Positions 41,160 through 49,171 of a stretch of DNA of 64,000 bases are shown here, piece after piece (positions within the stretch are counted from its first letter, which is position 1; each line of letters starts with the position of its first letter). The DNA comes from VBWE01 sp943372645 (lineage in GTDB: Bacteria; Bacteroidota; Bacteroidia; Palsa-965), in NCBI GenBank assembly GCA_943372645.1, contig CALRZN010000012.1, positions 85,656-149,655 of the forward strand, written 5' to 3'. The notes beneath the pieces are model-generated. The model was not told the origin of the DNA. It saw nothing but the letters and a program-made list of their open reading frames with translations, and did not search any database. A program made the position numbers and the translations under genes.

Positions 41160-41963
41160 TTACTCTTTTTCCTGCGGATAGGGTTTTAAAACATCGCGCT
41201 GCAGCTCCGCATGATCACCTTTTTTGTGGTAACCGAGTTTTTTAAACCACAGCAGCATGGCGTTCCAGTGGATGAGAAAAATAATCTGCAACGTGATGAA
41301 CGGGAAACGCAGCGCATAAAACAGGATGGTACGGTTGTTTAATGCTTTTTTGGTACCGGTGAGCGTGCTTACAAAAAAACGGTTCCCGCCTTTGTAATCA
41401 TCAATCCGGATGTTCAGTTTTTCAGCAGGCAGCTGGAAACGGAAATCAAATTCCGCGTCGTGATCAATAAACGGTGACACATAAAAGTGTTTCACCACGC
41501 GCAGGTGAAACGTGGTGCCGTCAAACTGTTCCGGGCCGAGGAAAAACAGTTTCATTTCGCCGAATGTATTTCCGACCTCCGCCACCGCACACAACGGCGC
41601 ACCCGCTGCATCGTAACAGAAATAAAACGAAACCGGGTTAAACTGGTAACCCCACGTGCGCAGGTTGGTGAGCAGCATAATCCTGGCCGGCGACTGTGTA
41701 AATCCCTGCGCTGCAAGAAATTGTTCGAGGTGCCAGCGCGTGGGTTTGGTTTTGTCCGGATTTTCTGCGGGAAGCTGCACATGGTCCGCATCGCGCCAGC
41801 TGAATACATTAAACCGGTTGTAACCAAACAGTTTTATTTTTCTGTTCACCGTTTGCAGTTCATCCAGGTCAAGCCAGAACATAAACACATTGTAATGAAA
41901 CCGGTGCTTTTTCGGCGCCGACCGGTTGTGCATTACGAGTGCCCTGTATAATGAACTGTTCAT
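41160..41963 (-). CDS. DUF1365 protein
   Basis: A 267-residue protein beginning SSLYRALVMHNRSAPKKHRFHYNVFMFWLDLDE, the N-terminus of DUF1365, with NPVSFYFCYD and VKHFYVSPFIDHDAEFDFRF also conserved. Function unknown; across many bacteria DUF1365 genes lie beside an FAD-dependent amine-oxidase-like gene and a CFA-like methyltransferase, as here, and in Rhodobacter a related set is under control of the singlet-oxygen response (recalled, not checked). It should follow the FAD gene directly but is separated from it by element G. Confidence 0.9.
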   Translation of the reverse strand: MNSSLYRALVMHNRSAPKKHRFHYNVFMFWLDLDELQTVNRKIKLFGYNRFNVFSWRDADHVQLPAENPDKTKPTRWHLEQFLAAQGFTQSPARIMLLTNLRTWGYQFNPVSFYFCYDAAGAPLCAVAEVGNTFGEMKLFFLGPEQFDGTTFHLRVVKHFYVSPFIDHDAEFDFRFQLPAEKLNIRIDDYKGGNRFFVSTLTGTKKALNNRTILFYALRFPFITLQIIFLIHWNAMLLWFKKLGYHKKGDHAELQRDVLKPYPQEKE

Positions 41964-42590
41964 TTTTAATGGCTTATGGTTAACGGCTAATGTTTAACGG
42001 TTTTTATTTATTCACCGCTGTTTAATTAACCTTTTTTTTGTTCGTGTTGTTCTTTTTTATGGAAAGCTGGATTGCTGCAAATATGTTTTTGTATTCCTGT
42101 GCTTCGTTTATGAATTTATCCAGCTCTTTCTGTGTCTTGGCATCTTTATATAGTTCTTTTAACACACGGAGCCAGTAATGACTTTCTCTTGATTCTTTAA
42201 ATGAAATAGTAATTTTATGATAAAAATCTCTTTTTGTAATCGCGCCCTGTGCCTCTTCGTAGTTTGCTCCAATGGATCCGGATGACCTGGCCAGCTGACG
42301 CATAGGAATCCGATAGAATTTCCCTTCGGGAAGATTATTTAAAAAAATTAATACATCAACACCAAAGCGAAACGTACGCTCAAGAAGAATTTTCGTTTTT
42401 TCATTCATTGCTATATCATTTATAGAACTGGTTAACTTGTTTTTGGATTAAAAATATCAATTTAACCAAATATAATATCATGTTGTAAATGTATATATGC
42501 TTGCCGGTTAAGTTTTTCCAAGTTTTAAGCAATTAAGTTGCCCGTTCCCCATAAGCCATTAGCCATTAAACATTAGCCATTTAAAAAAAA
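41964..42590 (-). mobile_element. Inverted-repeat element G carrying a four-helix-bundle gene
   Basis: About 630 bases between the FAD oxidoreductase stop (42595) and the DUF1365 ATG (41963). The left arm (41964-42000) and right arm (42549-42590) are imperfect inverted repeats of the words AATGGCTTATGG, GGCTAATG and TTTAA(C/T)GG, both with a T-run at the outer end. Words occur in different order in the two arms, so alignment is not collinear throughout. The interior is clearly AT-richer than the flanking genes. It splits a co-oriented lipid operon, and the enclosed gene reads with the operon. Confidence 0.75.
42022..42408 (-). CDS. Four-helix-bundle protein (S23/Avd-like, TIGR02436 family), second copy
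   Basis: A 128-residue helical protein: TFRFGVDVLIFLNNLP, MRQLARSSGSIGANYEEAQGA, FYHKITISFKESRESHYWLRVL. The R-S-S-x-S-I-x-x-N-x-x-E-x-x-G core identifies the same family as the gene at 17871, though the two proteins are only distantly alike. The C-terminus is strongly basic (SIKKNNTNKKKVN), fitting nucleic-acid binding. Its low GC against the host suggests recent transfer. It lies inside inverted-repeat element G, parallel to the case in element F. Confidence 0.9.
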   Translation of the reverse strand: MNEKTKILLERTFRFGVDVLIFLNNLPEGKFYRIPMRQLARSSGSIGANYEEAQGAITKRDFYHKITISFKESRESHYWLRVLKELYKDAKTQKELDKFINEAQEYKNIFAAIQLSIKKNNTNKKKVN

Positions 42591-42594
42591 CGAT

Positions 42595-43851
42595 TCATTT
42601 TGCATTCAATATCTTATTACATAAATCCGTCGCCGAAAGCAACGCATCTTCATGAAATCCGTAACGGAAATAACTGCCGCAGTAATATACCGGGCCGGTT
42701 GCATTCAGTTTGTGTAACTCCTGCTGGGCGCGGATGGCGGGAATATCGAACAACGGGTGTTCATAGTCTTTTTTCCAGATTATTTTCTTCGGATCAATCA
42801 GGCTTTCGTCGCCGTTGATGGAAACGAAATAATTTTTCTTTTCCGAAACCCGCTGCAGCTCATTCATCCAGTAAATAGTGGCCGGCATGGGGTTGTGGTT
42901 TTGGCCGGCAATGCGGTAGTTCCACGAGCTCCATACGTTTTTGTTTTTCGGCATGCTGCGTTCGTCGGTGTGCAGGATGGCTTTGTTCTGCTGGTATTTA
43001 AAACAACGCAGCAGGCGGTCTTCATCTTCTGTTTTTTGTTGCACGATGCGATACGACTGGTCGCCGTGGCAGGCGAGAATCACCTTGTCGTAAAGCGCGG
43101 TGTTGCCCTGTGCGTCGGTTACCTGCACTTTGCCGTTAATGCGTTCCACTTTTACAGCTGCGCAATTGGTTTTTATGCGGTCGCGGAACGGTGCAATTAT
43201 TTTTTCGCGGTAAACGCGGCTGCCGCCCTGCACGGTGTACCACTGGTGCTGTGTATTCAAACCGAGAAAGCCGTGATTGTAAAAAAAGCGGATGAGCGTG
43301 GTGGCCGGAAAATGCAGCATCAGGTCCATCGGCGTACTCCACACCGCCGAACTCATCGGAACAAGGTAGCGGTAGATAAAATCATCGCCCAGTTTCTGTT
43401 CCTTGCAGTAATCGGCAATGGTATGATCGGCGTAGGATGGATCGTCCAGTATCGTCGGGCTGTGTTTGTTAAAACGCGCAATCTGGAACAGCATACGGAT
43501 GAACCGCGGATTTACAATATTTCCGCGCTGCGCAAAAAGCCCGTTTAACCCCGAGCCGCAGTATTCCAGCGATGAAGGAATGTGCTGCACACTGAACGAC
43601 ATGCTCGTTTTCATTACCGGCACCTGCAGTTCTTCAAACAGTTTGGTGAGCAGCGGATAGGTAACGTAATTAAAAACCATAAACCCGCTGTCAACATACA
43701 CCGGTGTGCCGTCTTCGTCTGCTGTAATCGTGTTCGTATGCCCGCCGATATAATTTTCGCTTTCATACACGGTAAGGTCATACCTTTTGTGCAGGTAATG
43801 CCCGCAGGCCATGCCCGCTATGCCGGTTCCGATTATCGCAAGTTTTTCCAT
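42595..43851 (-). CDS. FAD-dependent amine-oxidase-like oxidoreductase
   Basis: A 418-residue flavoprotein with the dinucleotide-binding motif AIIGTGIAGMACGHYL at the N-terminus and ESENYIGGHTNT after it; YYCGSYFRYGFHEDALLSA near the end is the C-terminal FAD segment. Relatives sit next to DUF1365 and CFA-like genes in many bacteria; one relative in Rhodobacter (UfaO) is reported to act in furan fatty-acid formation (recalled, not checked). Expected to act on modified acyl chains. Flanked by element D upstream and element G downstream in the operon. Confidence 0.87.
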   Translation of the reverse strand: MEKLAIIGTGIAGMACGHYLHKRYDLTVYESENYIGGHTNTITADEDGTPVYVDSGFMVFNYVTYPLLTKLFEELQVPVMKTSMSFSVQHIPSSLEYCGSGLNGLFAQRGNIVNPRFIRMLFQIARFNKHSPTILDDPSYADHTIADYCKEQKLGDDFIYRYLVPMSSAVWSTPMDLMLHFPATTLIRFFYNHGFLGLNTQHQWYTVQGGSRVYREKIIAPFRDRIKTNCAAVKVERINGKVQVTDAQGNTALYDKVILACHGDQSYRIVQQKTEDEDRLLRCFKYQQNKAILHTDERSMPKNKNVWSSWNYRIAGQNHNPMPATIYWMNELQRVSEKKNYFVSINGDESLIDPKKIIWKKDYEHPLFDIPAIRAQQELHKLNATGPVYYCGSYFRYGFHEDALLSATDLCNKILNAK

Positions 43852-43877
43852 TGTATAAAACTGTCGTAAATTATTTT

Positions 43878-43981
43878 CAGTTGGCAGTGGCAGGACGCAG
43901 TGGCAGTCAGCGCGTTTTTCAGAAGAAGAAACTGTTCCTTACACAAACACGACTGCCACTGCGTCCTGCCACTGCCAACTG
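43878..43981. repeat. Inverted-repeat element D (31-bp perfect arms)
   Basis: Perfect 31-bp arms, 43878-43908 and 43951-43981, with a 42-base loop that shows no strong inner hairpin. Arms are built from GGCAGT words (CAGTTGGCAGTGGCAG, then CGCAGTGGCAGTC), closely like element C. It lies 29 bases after the stop of methyltransferase 2 and 26 bases before the start of the FAD gene in the same operon, so it interrupts a transcript. Confidence 0.92.
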
Positions 43982-44010
43982 TTAAAGGTTTTCGGCGAAG
44001 CCGTTTATAC

Positions 44011-45033
44011 TTACTTCTTCTCCATCAGGTAATGACTTACTACCCATTCTTCACCCTTGTTGTAGTTCCACAGTTCGGCGCAGGCCATATAAAACACACG
44101 CCAGTACACCCACCACTTTACAGCGTTTTTTTCACCATAGGTTTTTTTAAACAGGGGCATAATCTTCGCCTTGTTGCTGTCCATGCGTTGCAGCCAGGCT
44201 TCGGCGGTTTTGCCGTAATGCGTGCCGTTTACCACCCAATGTTCGTTCATCCGGAAGTGCGAGGTGAAGTCGTGCAGGTACCTATCGCCGGGCATCATGC
44301 CGCCGGTGAAAAAGTAGCGCCCCATCCAGTCGTTCGCATCTTTGGTTTCAAACAGGTACGTGTATTTTTTATGCGTAAAAATGTGTACAAATAATTTGCC
44401 CCCGTTTTTCAGCCAGCCTGCAATGTTATGCAGCAGCAGTTTGTGGTTGCGCATGTGCTCAAACATTTCCACACTCACCACGCGGTCGAAGCGTTTGGCG
44501 GTATCAAAGGTGTTGATGTCGCACGTAATCACTTCCAGGTTCGTGATGCCCATTTTGCGTGCCTGTTCATCAATAAAATATTTCTGCGTACGCGAATTGG
44601 AAACCACGGTGAAACGGCTGTCCGGAAATTTTGCCGACATGTACAGCGAAAGCGAACCCCAGCCGCAGCCCAGTTCCAGCACCTCCTGCCCGTTCTGCAG
44701 ATCGGCGCGGGCGCAGGTGAGCGAAAGCATGTCGCCCTCTGCATCCACCAGTTCGGTAATGCCTTCGTTCCAGTAGCAGCTGCTGTATTTCAGGTGCGGA
44801 CCAAGACAGAGCTGGTAAAATTCCGTTGGTACTTCGTAGTGCTGCGTGTTAGCCTCGGCCGTGTGAACCGCAATTGGCGCGTCGGCAAACGATGCGAGTA
44901 AGTTTTTGTAATAACCCGGATCAGCGTATTTCTGTTCTTCTTCGTTCAGCCGCTGGCGCAGTAAACGCCTTATGCCGAAACGGATAAGCGAATCAGGAAG
45001 CAGGTTCTTTTCAAGTAACGTATCTGTGAGCAT
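44011..45033 (-). CDS. Cyclopropane-fatty-acyl-phospholipid synthase-like methyltransferase 2
   Basis: A 340-residue S-adenosylmethionine methyltransferase. VLELGCGWGSLSLY binds SAM; HYEVPTEFYQLCLGPHLKYSSCYW is the entry segment. Shorter at the N-terminus than methyltransferase 1 (410 residues) and only moderately similar, so the two probably do different steps, for instance plain methylation against cyclopropanation. Placed 8 bases after the DUF1295 gene. A protein of this short class (UfaM-like) adds a methyl group in furan fatty-acid synthesis; that assignment is inference. Confidence 0.87.
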   Translation of the reverse strand: MLTDTLLEKNLLPDSLIRFGIRRLLRQRLNEEEQKYADPGYYKNLLASFADAPIAVHTAEANTQHYEVPTEFYQLCLGPHLKYSSCYWNEGITELVDAEGDMLSLTCARADLQNGQEVLELGCGWGSLSLYMSAKFPDSRFTVVSNSRTQKYFIDEQARKMGITNLEVITCDINTFDTAKRFDRVVSVEMFEHMRNHKLLLHNIAGWLKNGGKLFVHIFTHKKYTYLFETKDANDWMGRYFFTGGMMPGDRYLHDFTSHFRMNEHWVVNGTHYGKTAEAWLQRMDSNKAKIMPLFKKTYGEKNAVKWWVYWRVFYMACAELWNYNKGEEWVVSHYLMEKK

Positions 45034-45041
45034 AAATGAGC

Positions 45042-45830
45042 TTAGCCTTTCTTAAACCAGGGAACAAATGCGCTGGTGGTGCGCTGGTATTCGCGGTATG
45101 CATCGCCTTTCGAGCGGATGCTTTGTTCTTCTGTCATCGGTATGCCGGTGACTTTGAAAATAAGCAGCAGCATAATCAGCGGACAAACCACCGAAATCCA
45201 GCCCCAGGGCGACATGATGGCGAAGCAGAAGTACGCCACCCAAATGGTCCATTCGAAAAAATAATTCGGGTGCCGCGAATAATTCCACAGTCCGCGCTGG
45301 CATACTTTGCCTTTGTTTGATTTATCGTCTTTGAATTTTTTAAGCTGCCAGTCAGCAATGGCTTCGCCGAGAATGGCGATGGACCAGATGCCTGCGCCCA
45401 CATATTCAAGCATATGAATTTCAGGAGCTGTATTTGCGGCCGCAAGAAAAAACGGGATGGAAAGAAACACATTCGAAAGTGCCTGCATCTGGAAAAAGAA
45501 AAAGAATTTCCGGTCGGGATGCGGTGCCCATTCTTTGCGCAGTTGTTTGTAGCGGCCTTCTTCTTCTTCAAGATGACTGCCAACGCGGATGAGCAGGTAA
45601 ATGCCGAGTCGCGCGCTCCAGATCGCGGCCATGGTGCATATCATGATTTTGCGCACATCGTTGCCTTCCGAGAAAAAGAATACGACGGCAGCGATAGCGG
45701 TGAAATTAAACGCCCAGAAAATATCAACCACCCCGGCGTTTTTAATGCGGTAAGCCCATATCCATACGAGCACCATAATGCCGCAGCATACGGCGAGTGA
45801 AACGAGTATTGTAGTCAGCAGTGGATTCAT
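45042..45830 (-). CDS. DUF1295 (steroid-5-alpha-reductase/ICMT-like) membrane protein
   Basis: A 262-residue membrane protein with about six helices. The C-terminal SRHPNYFFEWTIWVAYFCFA and the stretch SKGDAYREYQRTTSAFVPW are the DUF1295 signature, shared with steroid 5-alpha-reductases and isoprenylcysteine methyltransferases. A reductase or methyltransferase acting on lipid is plausible; no substrate is known. Tightly spaced by 8 bases on both sides in the operon. Confidence 0.88.
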   Translation of the reverse strand: MNPLLTTILVSLAVCCGIMVLVWIWAYRIKNAGVVDIFWAFNFTAIAAVVFFFSEGNDVRKIMICTMAAIWSARLGIYLLIRVGSHLEEEEGRYKQLRKEWAPHPDRKFFFFFQMQALSNVFLSIPFFLAAANTAPEIHMLEYVGAGIWSIAILGEAIADWQLKKFKDDKSNKGKVCQRGLWNYSRHPNYFFEWTIWVAYFCFAIMSPWGWISVVCPLIMLLLIFKVTGIPMTEEQSIRSKGDAYREYQRTTSAFVPWFKKG

Positions 45831-45838
45831 AGCGGTTG

Positions 45839-46570
45839 TCAGTTGGCTTTACGCAGTCGGATAATGTGCAGGGTATGCATCACGCGCATCACCGGCCAGG
45901 TTGGATCGATTTCGAACCAGCGCCGCGCAAAGTTGGGGCGGTTCGGGCTTTTGTGGTGATTGTTCTGCATCAGTTCGCCCATCAGCAGAAAATCGAGCGG
46001 GATCGAATTTTTGGAATGATCGGCATTATCAAAATTCGAATAACCGTATTTGTGTCCACACCAGTTTACAATCGCACCTTGCACCGGCCCGATGAGGAAA
46101 TGGATGGGCAGCAGCGCAAACTGCCACCAGGCTGTTGCGAAATAATAATAAAAGAGAAAATAGCCCACACCGAAAGCAATGCGCACAAACCAACTGTCGC
46201 TTATTTTATCAAGCGTGCTCCAGGCCGGGTAACTGCCTTTAAATGCAGGCTCGGGTTCTGATTTGTAACGGACAAAATCCTGGTAAATGCCTTTGGTTTT
46301 CATCATCAGCCCCCAAACGTCTTTTATAAAGTGCGGCGAATGCGGATCTTTATCGGTATCGCTGTACGCGTGGTGCATGCGGTGCATGATGGCGTAGGCG
46401 CGGGGATTGAGAAACGAAGCCCCCTGGAACAGGAACGTAAAAAAATAAAACGTCCGTTCCCAGAACCGGCTCATCGTAAACATCCGGTGCGATGCATAAC
46501 GGTGCAGGAAAAAGGTCTGGCAGAATAACGACAGGAACCAGTGACAAAGGAAAAAGAGAAGAATGGCCAT
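45839..46570 (-). CDS. Acyl-CoA/acyl-lipid desaturase
   Basis: A 243-residue membrane desaturase with the three histidine boxes that bind the di-iron centre: HRYASH near the N-terminus, HRMHH, and NNHHKSPN. Size and boxes match short bacterial delta-9-type desaturases. It introduces the double bond that the methyltransferases in the same operon need. First gene of the operon; the 77-residue gene upstream is separated by a terminator. Confidence 0.92.
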   Translation of the reverse strand: MAILLFFLCHWFLSLFCQTFFLHRYASHRMFTMSRFWERTFYFFTFLFQGASFLNPRAYAIMHRMHHAYSDTDKDPHSPHFIKDVWGLMMKTKGIYQDFVRYKSEPEPAFKGSYPAWSTLDKISDSWFVRIAFGVGYFLFYYYFATAWWQFALLPIHFLIGPVQGAIVNWCGHKYGYSNFDNADHSKNSIPLDFLLMGELMQNNHHKSPNRPNFARRWFEIDPTWPVMRVMHTLHIIRLRKAN

Positions 46571-46637
46571 GCTCAGGTGCGAATACGCAACATATACGCA
46601 GGTAAATATGGCATGGATTTCACAATAAAGCCAAAAC

Positions 46638-46658
46638 GCCCCTTTATTTTTTAGGGGC
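46638..46658 (-). terminator. Hairpin terminator after the 77-residue gene
   Basis: GCCCCT (46638-46643) and AGGGGC (46653-46658) with a 9-base loop; on the minus strand the stem is followed by GTTTTGG. It stands 40 bases after the stop of the small gene and before the desaturase gene. Confidence 0.6.
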
Positions 46659-46698
46659 AGTTATGAACAGAAATAGCGGAAAGGGTTGGAAATCAGGG

Positions 46699-46932
46699 TT
46701 ATTTGAGGTAAACGTCAACGCCGTCTAATTGTTCCGGATCGAAGGTTTCTACGAGCGTTTCGTCGCGGTGTTCAAGAAAAGAGGCAATATGCTGGTGTGC
46801 GATTAAACGGATTCCGCCCTCAAACGATTCGGGGTTATTGATGTCGTTCAGCAAAATGCCGGTGCGTTGTTCCCCGTTTTTCAGGTAAATGTGAGCCAGT
46901 TCGCCGGCTCCTGCTGTAAGTTGTGCAATCAT
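46699..46932 (-). CDS. Small conserved-looking protein of unknown function
   Basis: A 77-residue acidic protein (IAQLTAGAGELAHIYLKNGEQRTGILLND to QLDGVDVYLK) that looks like an all-beta fold with short strands, reminiscent of small SH3/Sm-like proteins, though I cannot assign a family. Single-gene unit with its own terminator. ATG and codon use are normal for the window. Confidence 0.55.
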   Translation of the reverse strand: MIAQLTAGAGELAHIYLKNGEQRTGILLNDINNPESFEGGIRLIAHQHIASFLEHRDETLVETFDPEQLDGVDVYLK

Positions 46933-47019
46933 TGCGTATTGTTTTGCTGCAAAGTAACGGCAGCAGTATTACGTCAATGTGAAGGCAGCATGAATACGTA
47001 TTAAGGTTTCATAAAAAAA

Positions 47020-47101
47020 GCAGGCACAGTATTGCAACAAATACATCCCCTTATCTGCTGCAAAAAGAACACTCCGAACAGCGTTCATATTCCGTGCCTG
47101 C
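47020..47101 (-). terminator. Long-range stem followed by T-run, downstream of the VCBS gene
   Basis: GCAGGCAC (47020-47027) pairs with GTGCCTGC (47094-47101) across 66 bases; on the minus strand the second arm is followed by seven T. It lies 117 bases after the stop of the 583-residue gene. The unusually long loop leaves room for a processed small RNA, but I have no other evidence for one. Confidence 0.4.
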
Positions 47102-47217
47102 CCAAAATTGTTTAACATCACAAACGAATAATGTCCGGCTTATTGGATGATTCAAAGCTATACCGGTTTTGTTGCTGAATTGTTACCATGGACTACAATT
47201 TCTGCACACGGTGTTTT

Positions 47218-48969
47218 TTAATGAATGATAATTTTCCGCGTACTGCTTCCTGCGGGCGTGAGCAGTGTAACAAAATACACACCGGCCGGCAATTGGTGCA
47301 GGTCAATCACCGTGTTGTTTTGCGCAGGCTGAAGGTGCAGTTCTTTTACCACTTTGCCGCTGGTATCGCTGATGCGCAGCAGATCGTTTTTGCCAAACGG
47401 ATAGCTATCGGATCCGTTTTCGCCTGCATGCAATGTGAAATAACCGGTTGACGGATTCGGATCCATGCGGAAGACAGGTAACGCCCTGTTGTTTTTAATC
47501 CCGCTGATGCCGCTGCCTTCGGTAATGGTGATGAATTCATTTACCGAAAGACCGGTATAAATTTCCGGATTGGTTCCCAGCCATTCTACAATTACCGTGT
47601 CAACAGTGGTGGCGTTTCCGAGGCCGAAATGTGCCCGCCAGTCGTTCTGACTGCAGTACGCGTTCTGCGCCGAAATTTCGCGCAGCTGCCACACGGGGTT
47701 TCCATTTATAATAGCCCGCAAACGTATTTTGGTACCAATAGCGGCGCGGTTGGTCATAGTTCCCTGCAGTGTGATCGTTATCCAGTTGTTGCTGTTGCCA
47801 TCATTGTGATACAGCAGGTCCGGTTCATCCACATTGTTGTAACGCACCGTTGCCACCGCCAGGTCTTCAAAACCGTCGTTGTCGTAATCTGCAAACGCGC
47901 AGCCGTACGACCAGGCCGAATCAGCAACAACCGTGCTGCTGCTGTTGCGCGTAAAAGTTCCGTTACCATTATTGAGGAAGAAAAAATTAACCAGCTTCGT
48001 GTTTGCCCAGAACGCATTGGTTACATAGAGATCGAGGTCGCCGTCGTTGTCCACATCCGACCAGGCCGAACTGAACGAATTGCCTCCGCATTTCGAAACG
48101 GTATCGTTTACCATTTTCGTAAACACAAAATTGCCGTCGTTACGGAACAGCGCATCGTTTCCGAGGTCGTTTGCGAGAAACACATCCAGGTCGCCGTCGT
48201 TATCGTAATCGGCCCAGCTGCTGCTCATGGTGTTGCTCCCGTCGGTGAGCAGCGCGCCGGCAGTAACCGACACGAATGTTCCGCCACCATCGTTGCGGTA
48301 CAGGTTTTCGTTCTGCCCGCTTTCGTTGGTTACAAAAATATCCAGGTCGCCGTCGTAATCCAGGTCGGTCCAGTTTACACAGCGTGATTCATTCGCATCA
48401 TTCACCACGGCGCCGGTTAATATGCGGGTGTATGTACCATTGCCATTATTGTGATACAAAAAGTTTTTTTTGTTGCCCGCGCTGTTGGTTACATATAAAT
48501 CCACGAACCCGTCGGTATCGTAATCGCCCCATGCTGCTGTTTCGGAATACCCGGCATTGTTCACCGGGTCGCCGGTGCTCACCTGTGTAAACGTTGCGCT
48601 GCCCGAACCCATGTACAACATGTTGTTCACGTTGTACCAGTTTACCACAAACGCATCGCGGTTGCCATCGTTATCGGCGTCGGCCCACGTGGCACCGTCT
48701 GACGGTTTGTTGTCGCGTACAATGGTATCATTCACCAGCGCAGTAAAATTTCCGTTGCCGGTGTTAATGTAGAGTGCATTGTTTTGACCGCCGGTAGGGC
48801 CGTTGGTAACCTGGCAGTCCGGTAATCCGTCGTTGTTCACATCAATCCAGTTCACGCTGCGTGAATCGCCGGGGGTATTCACAAACGGACCTGCTGTGAT
48901 GCGGGTAAACTGCTGGGCGGTAAGAACGCTTCCCGGAAGCAGGATGCCACAAAGTAATAAATTGCGCAT
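47218..48969 (-). CDS. Secreted VCBS/FG-GAP propeller protein with UnbV domain and T9SS type A sorting
   Basis: A 583-residue exported protein. Repeated calcium-loop segments of the form WADYDNDGDLDVF or WTDLDYDGDLDIF (at least seven) build an FG-GAP beta-propeller. About residues 410-490 form an ASPIC/UnbV domain (GTKIRLRAIINGNPVW to NEFITITEGSG), and the C-terminus is a type A T9SS domain (FRMDPNPSTGYFTLH to STRKIIIH). Probably a surface or released protein; ligand unknown. Single gene. Confidence 0.9.
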   Translation of the reverse strand: MRNLLLCGILLPGSVLTAQQFTRITAGPFVNTPGDSRSVNWIDVNNDGLPDCQVTNGPTGGQNNALYINTGNGNFTALVNDTIVRDNKPSDGATWADADNDGNRDAFVVNWYNVNNMLYMGSGSATFTQVSTGDPVNNAGYSETAAWGDYDTDGFVDLYVTNSAGNKKNFLYHNNGNGTYTRILTGAVVNDANESRCVNWTDLDYDGDLDIFVTNESGQNENLYRNDGGGTFVSVTAGALLTDGSNTMSSSWADYDNDGDLDVFLANDLGNDALFRNDGNFVFTKMVNDTVSKCGGNSFSSAWSDVDNDGDLDLYVTNAFWANTKLVNFFFLNNGNGTFTRNSSSTVVADSAWSYGCAFADYDNDGFEDLAVATVRYNNVDEPDLLYHNDGNSNNWITITLQGTMTNRAAIGTKIRLRAIINGNPVWQLREISAQNAYCSQNDWRAHFGLGNATTVDTVIVEWLGTNPEIYTGLSVNEFITITEGSGISGIKNNRALPVFRMDPNPSTGYFTLHAGENGSDSYPFGKNDLLRISDTSGKVVKELHLQPAQNNTVIDLHQLPAGVYFVTLLTPAGSSTRKIIIH

Positions 48970-49171
48970 GGGCCTTTTTTTTTGAGCGATACTACATCAA
49001 AAGCCGTTCTTGATTTTGTGCACCTGCCCAACATTCATGTAATGAGCCACAACAGCGCAACGGCTCTGCCAGACGCTGTTGGAACGGAGCAGGCTGCATT
49101 TCGTTGGCAGATTGCTGCATTTCGGCGGTACGGTTTTTTAATTACGGCAGATGGTGCATCTTTACACCACG

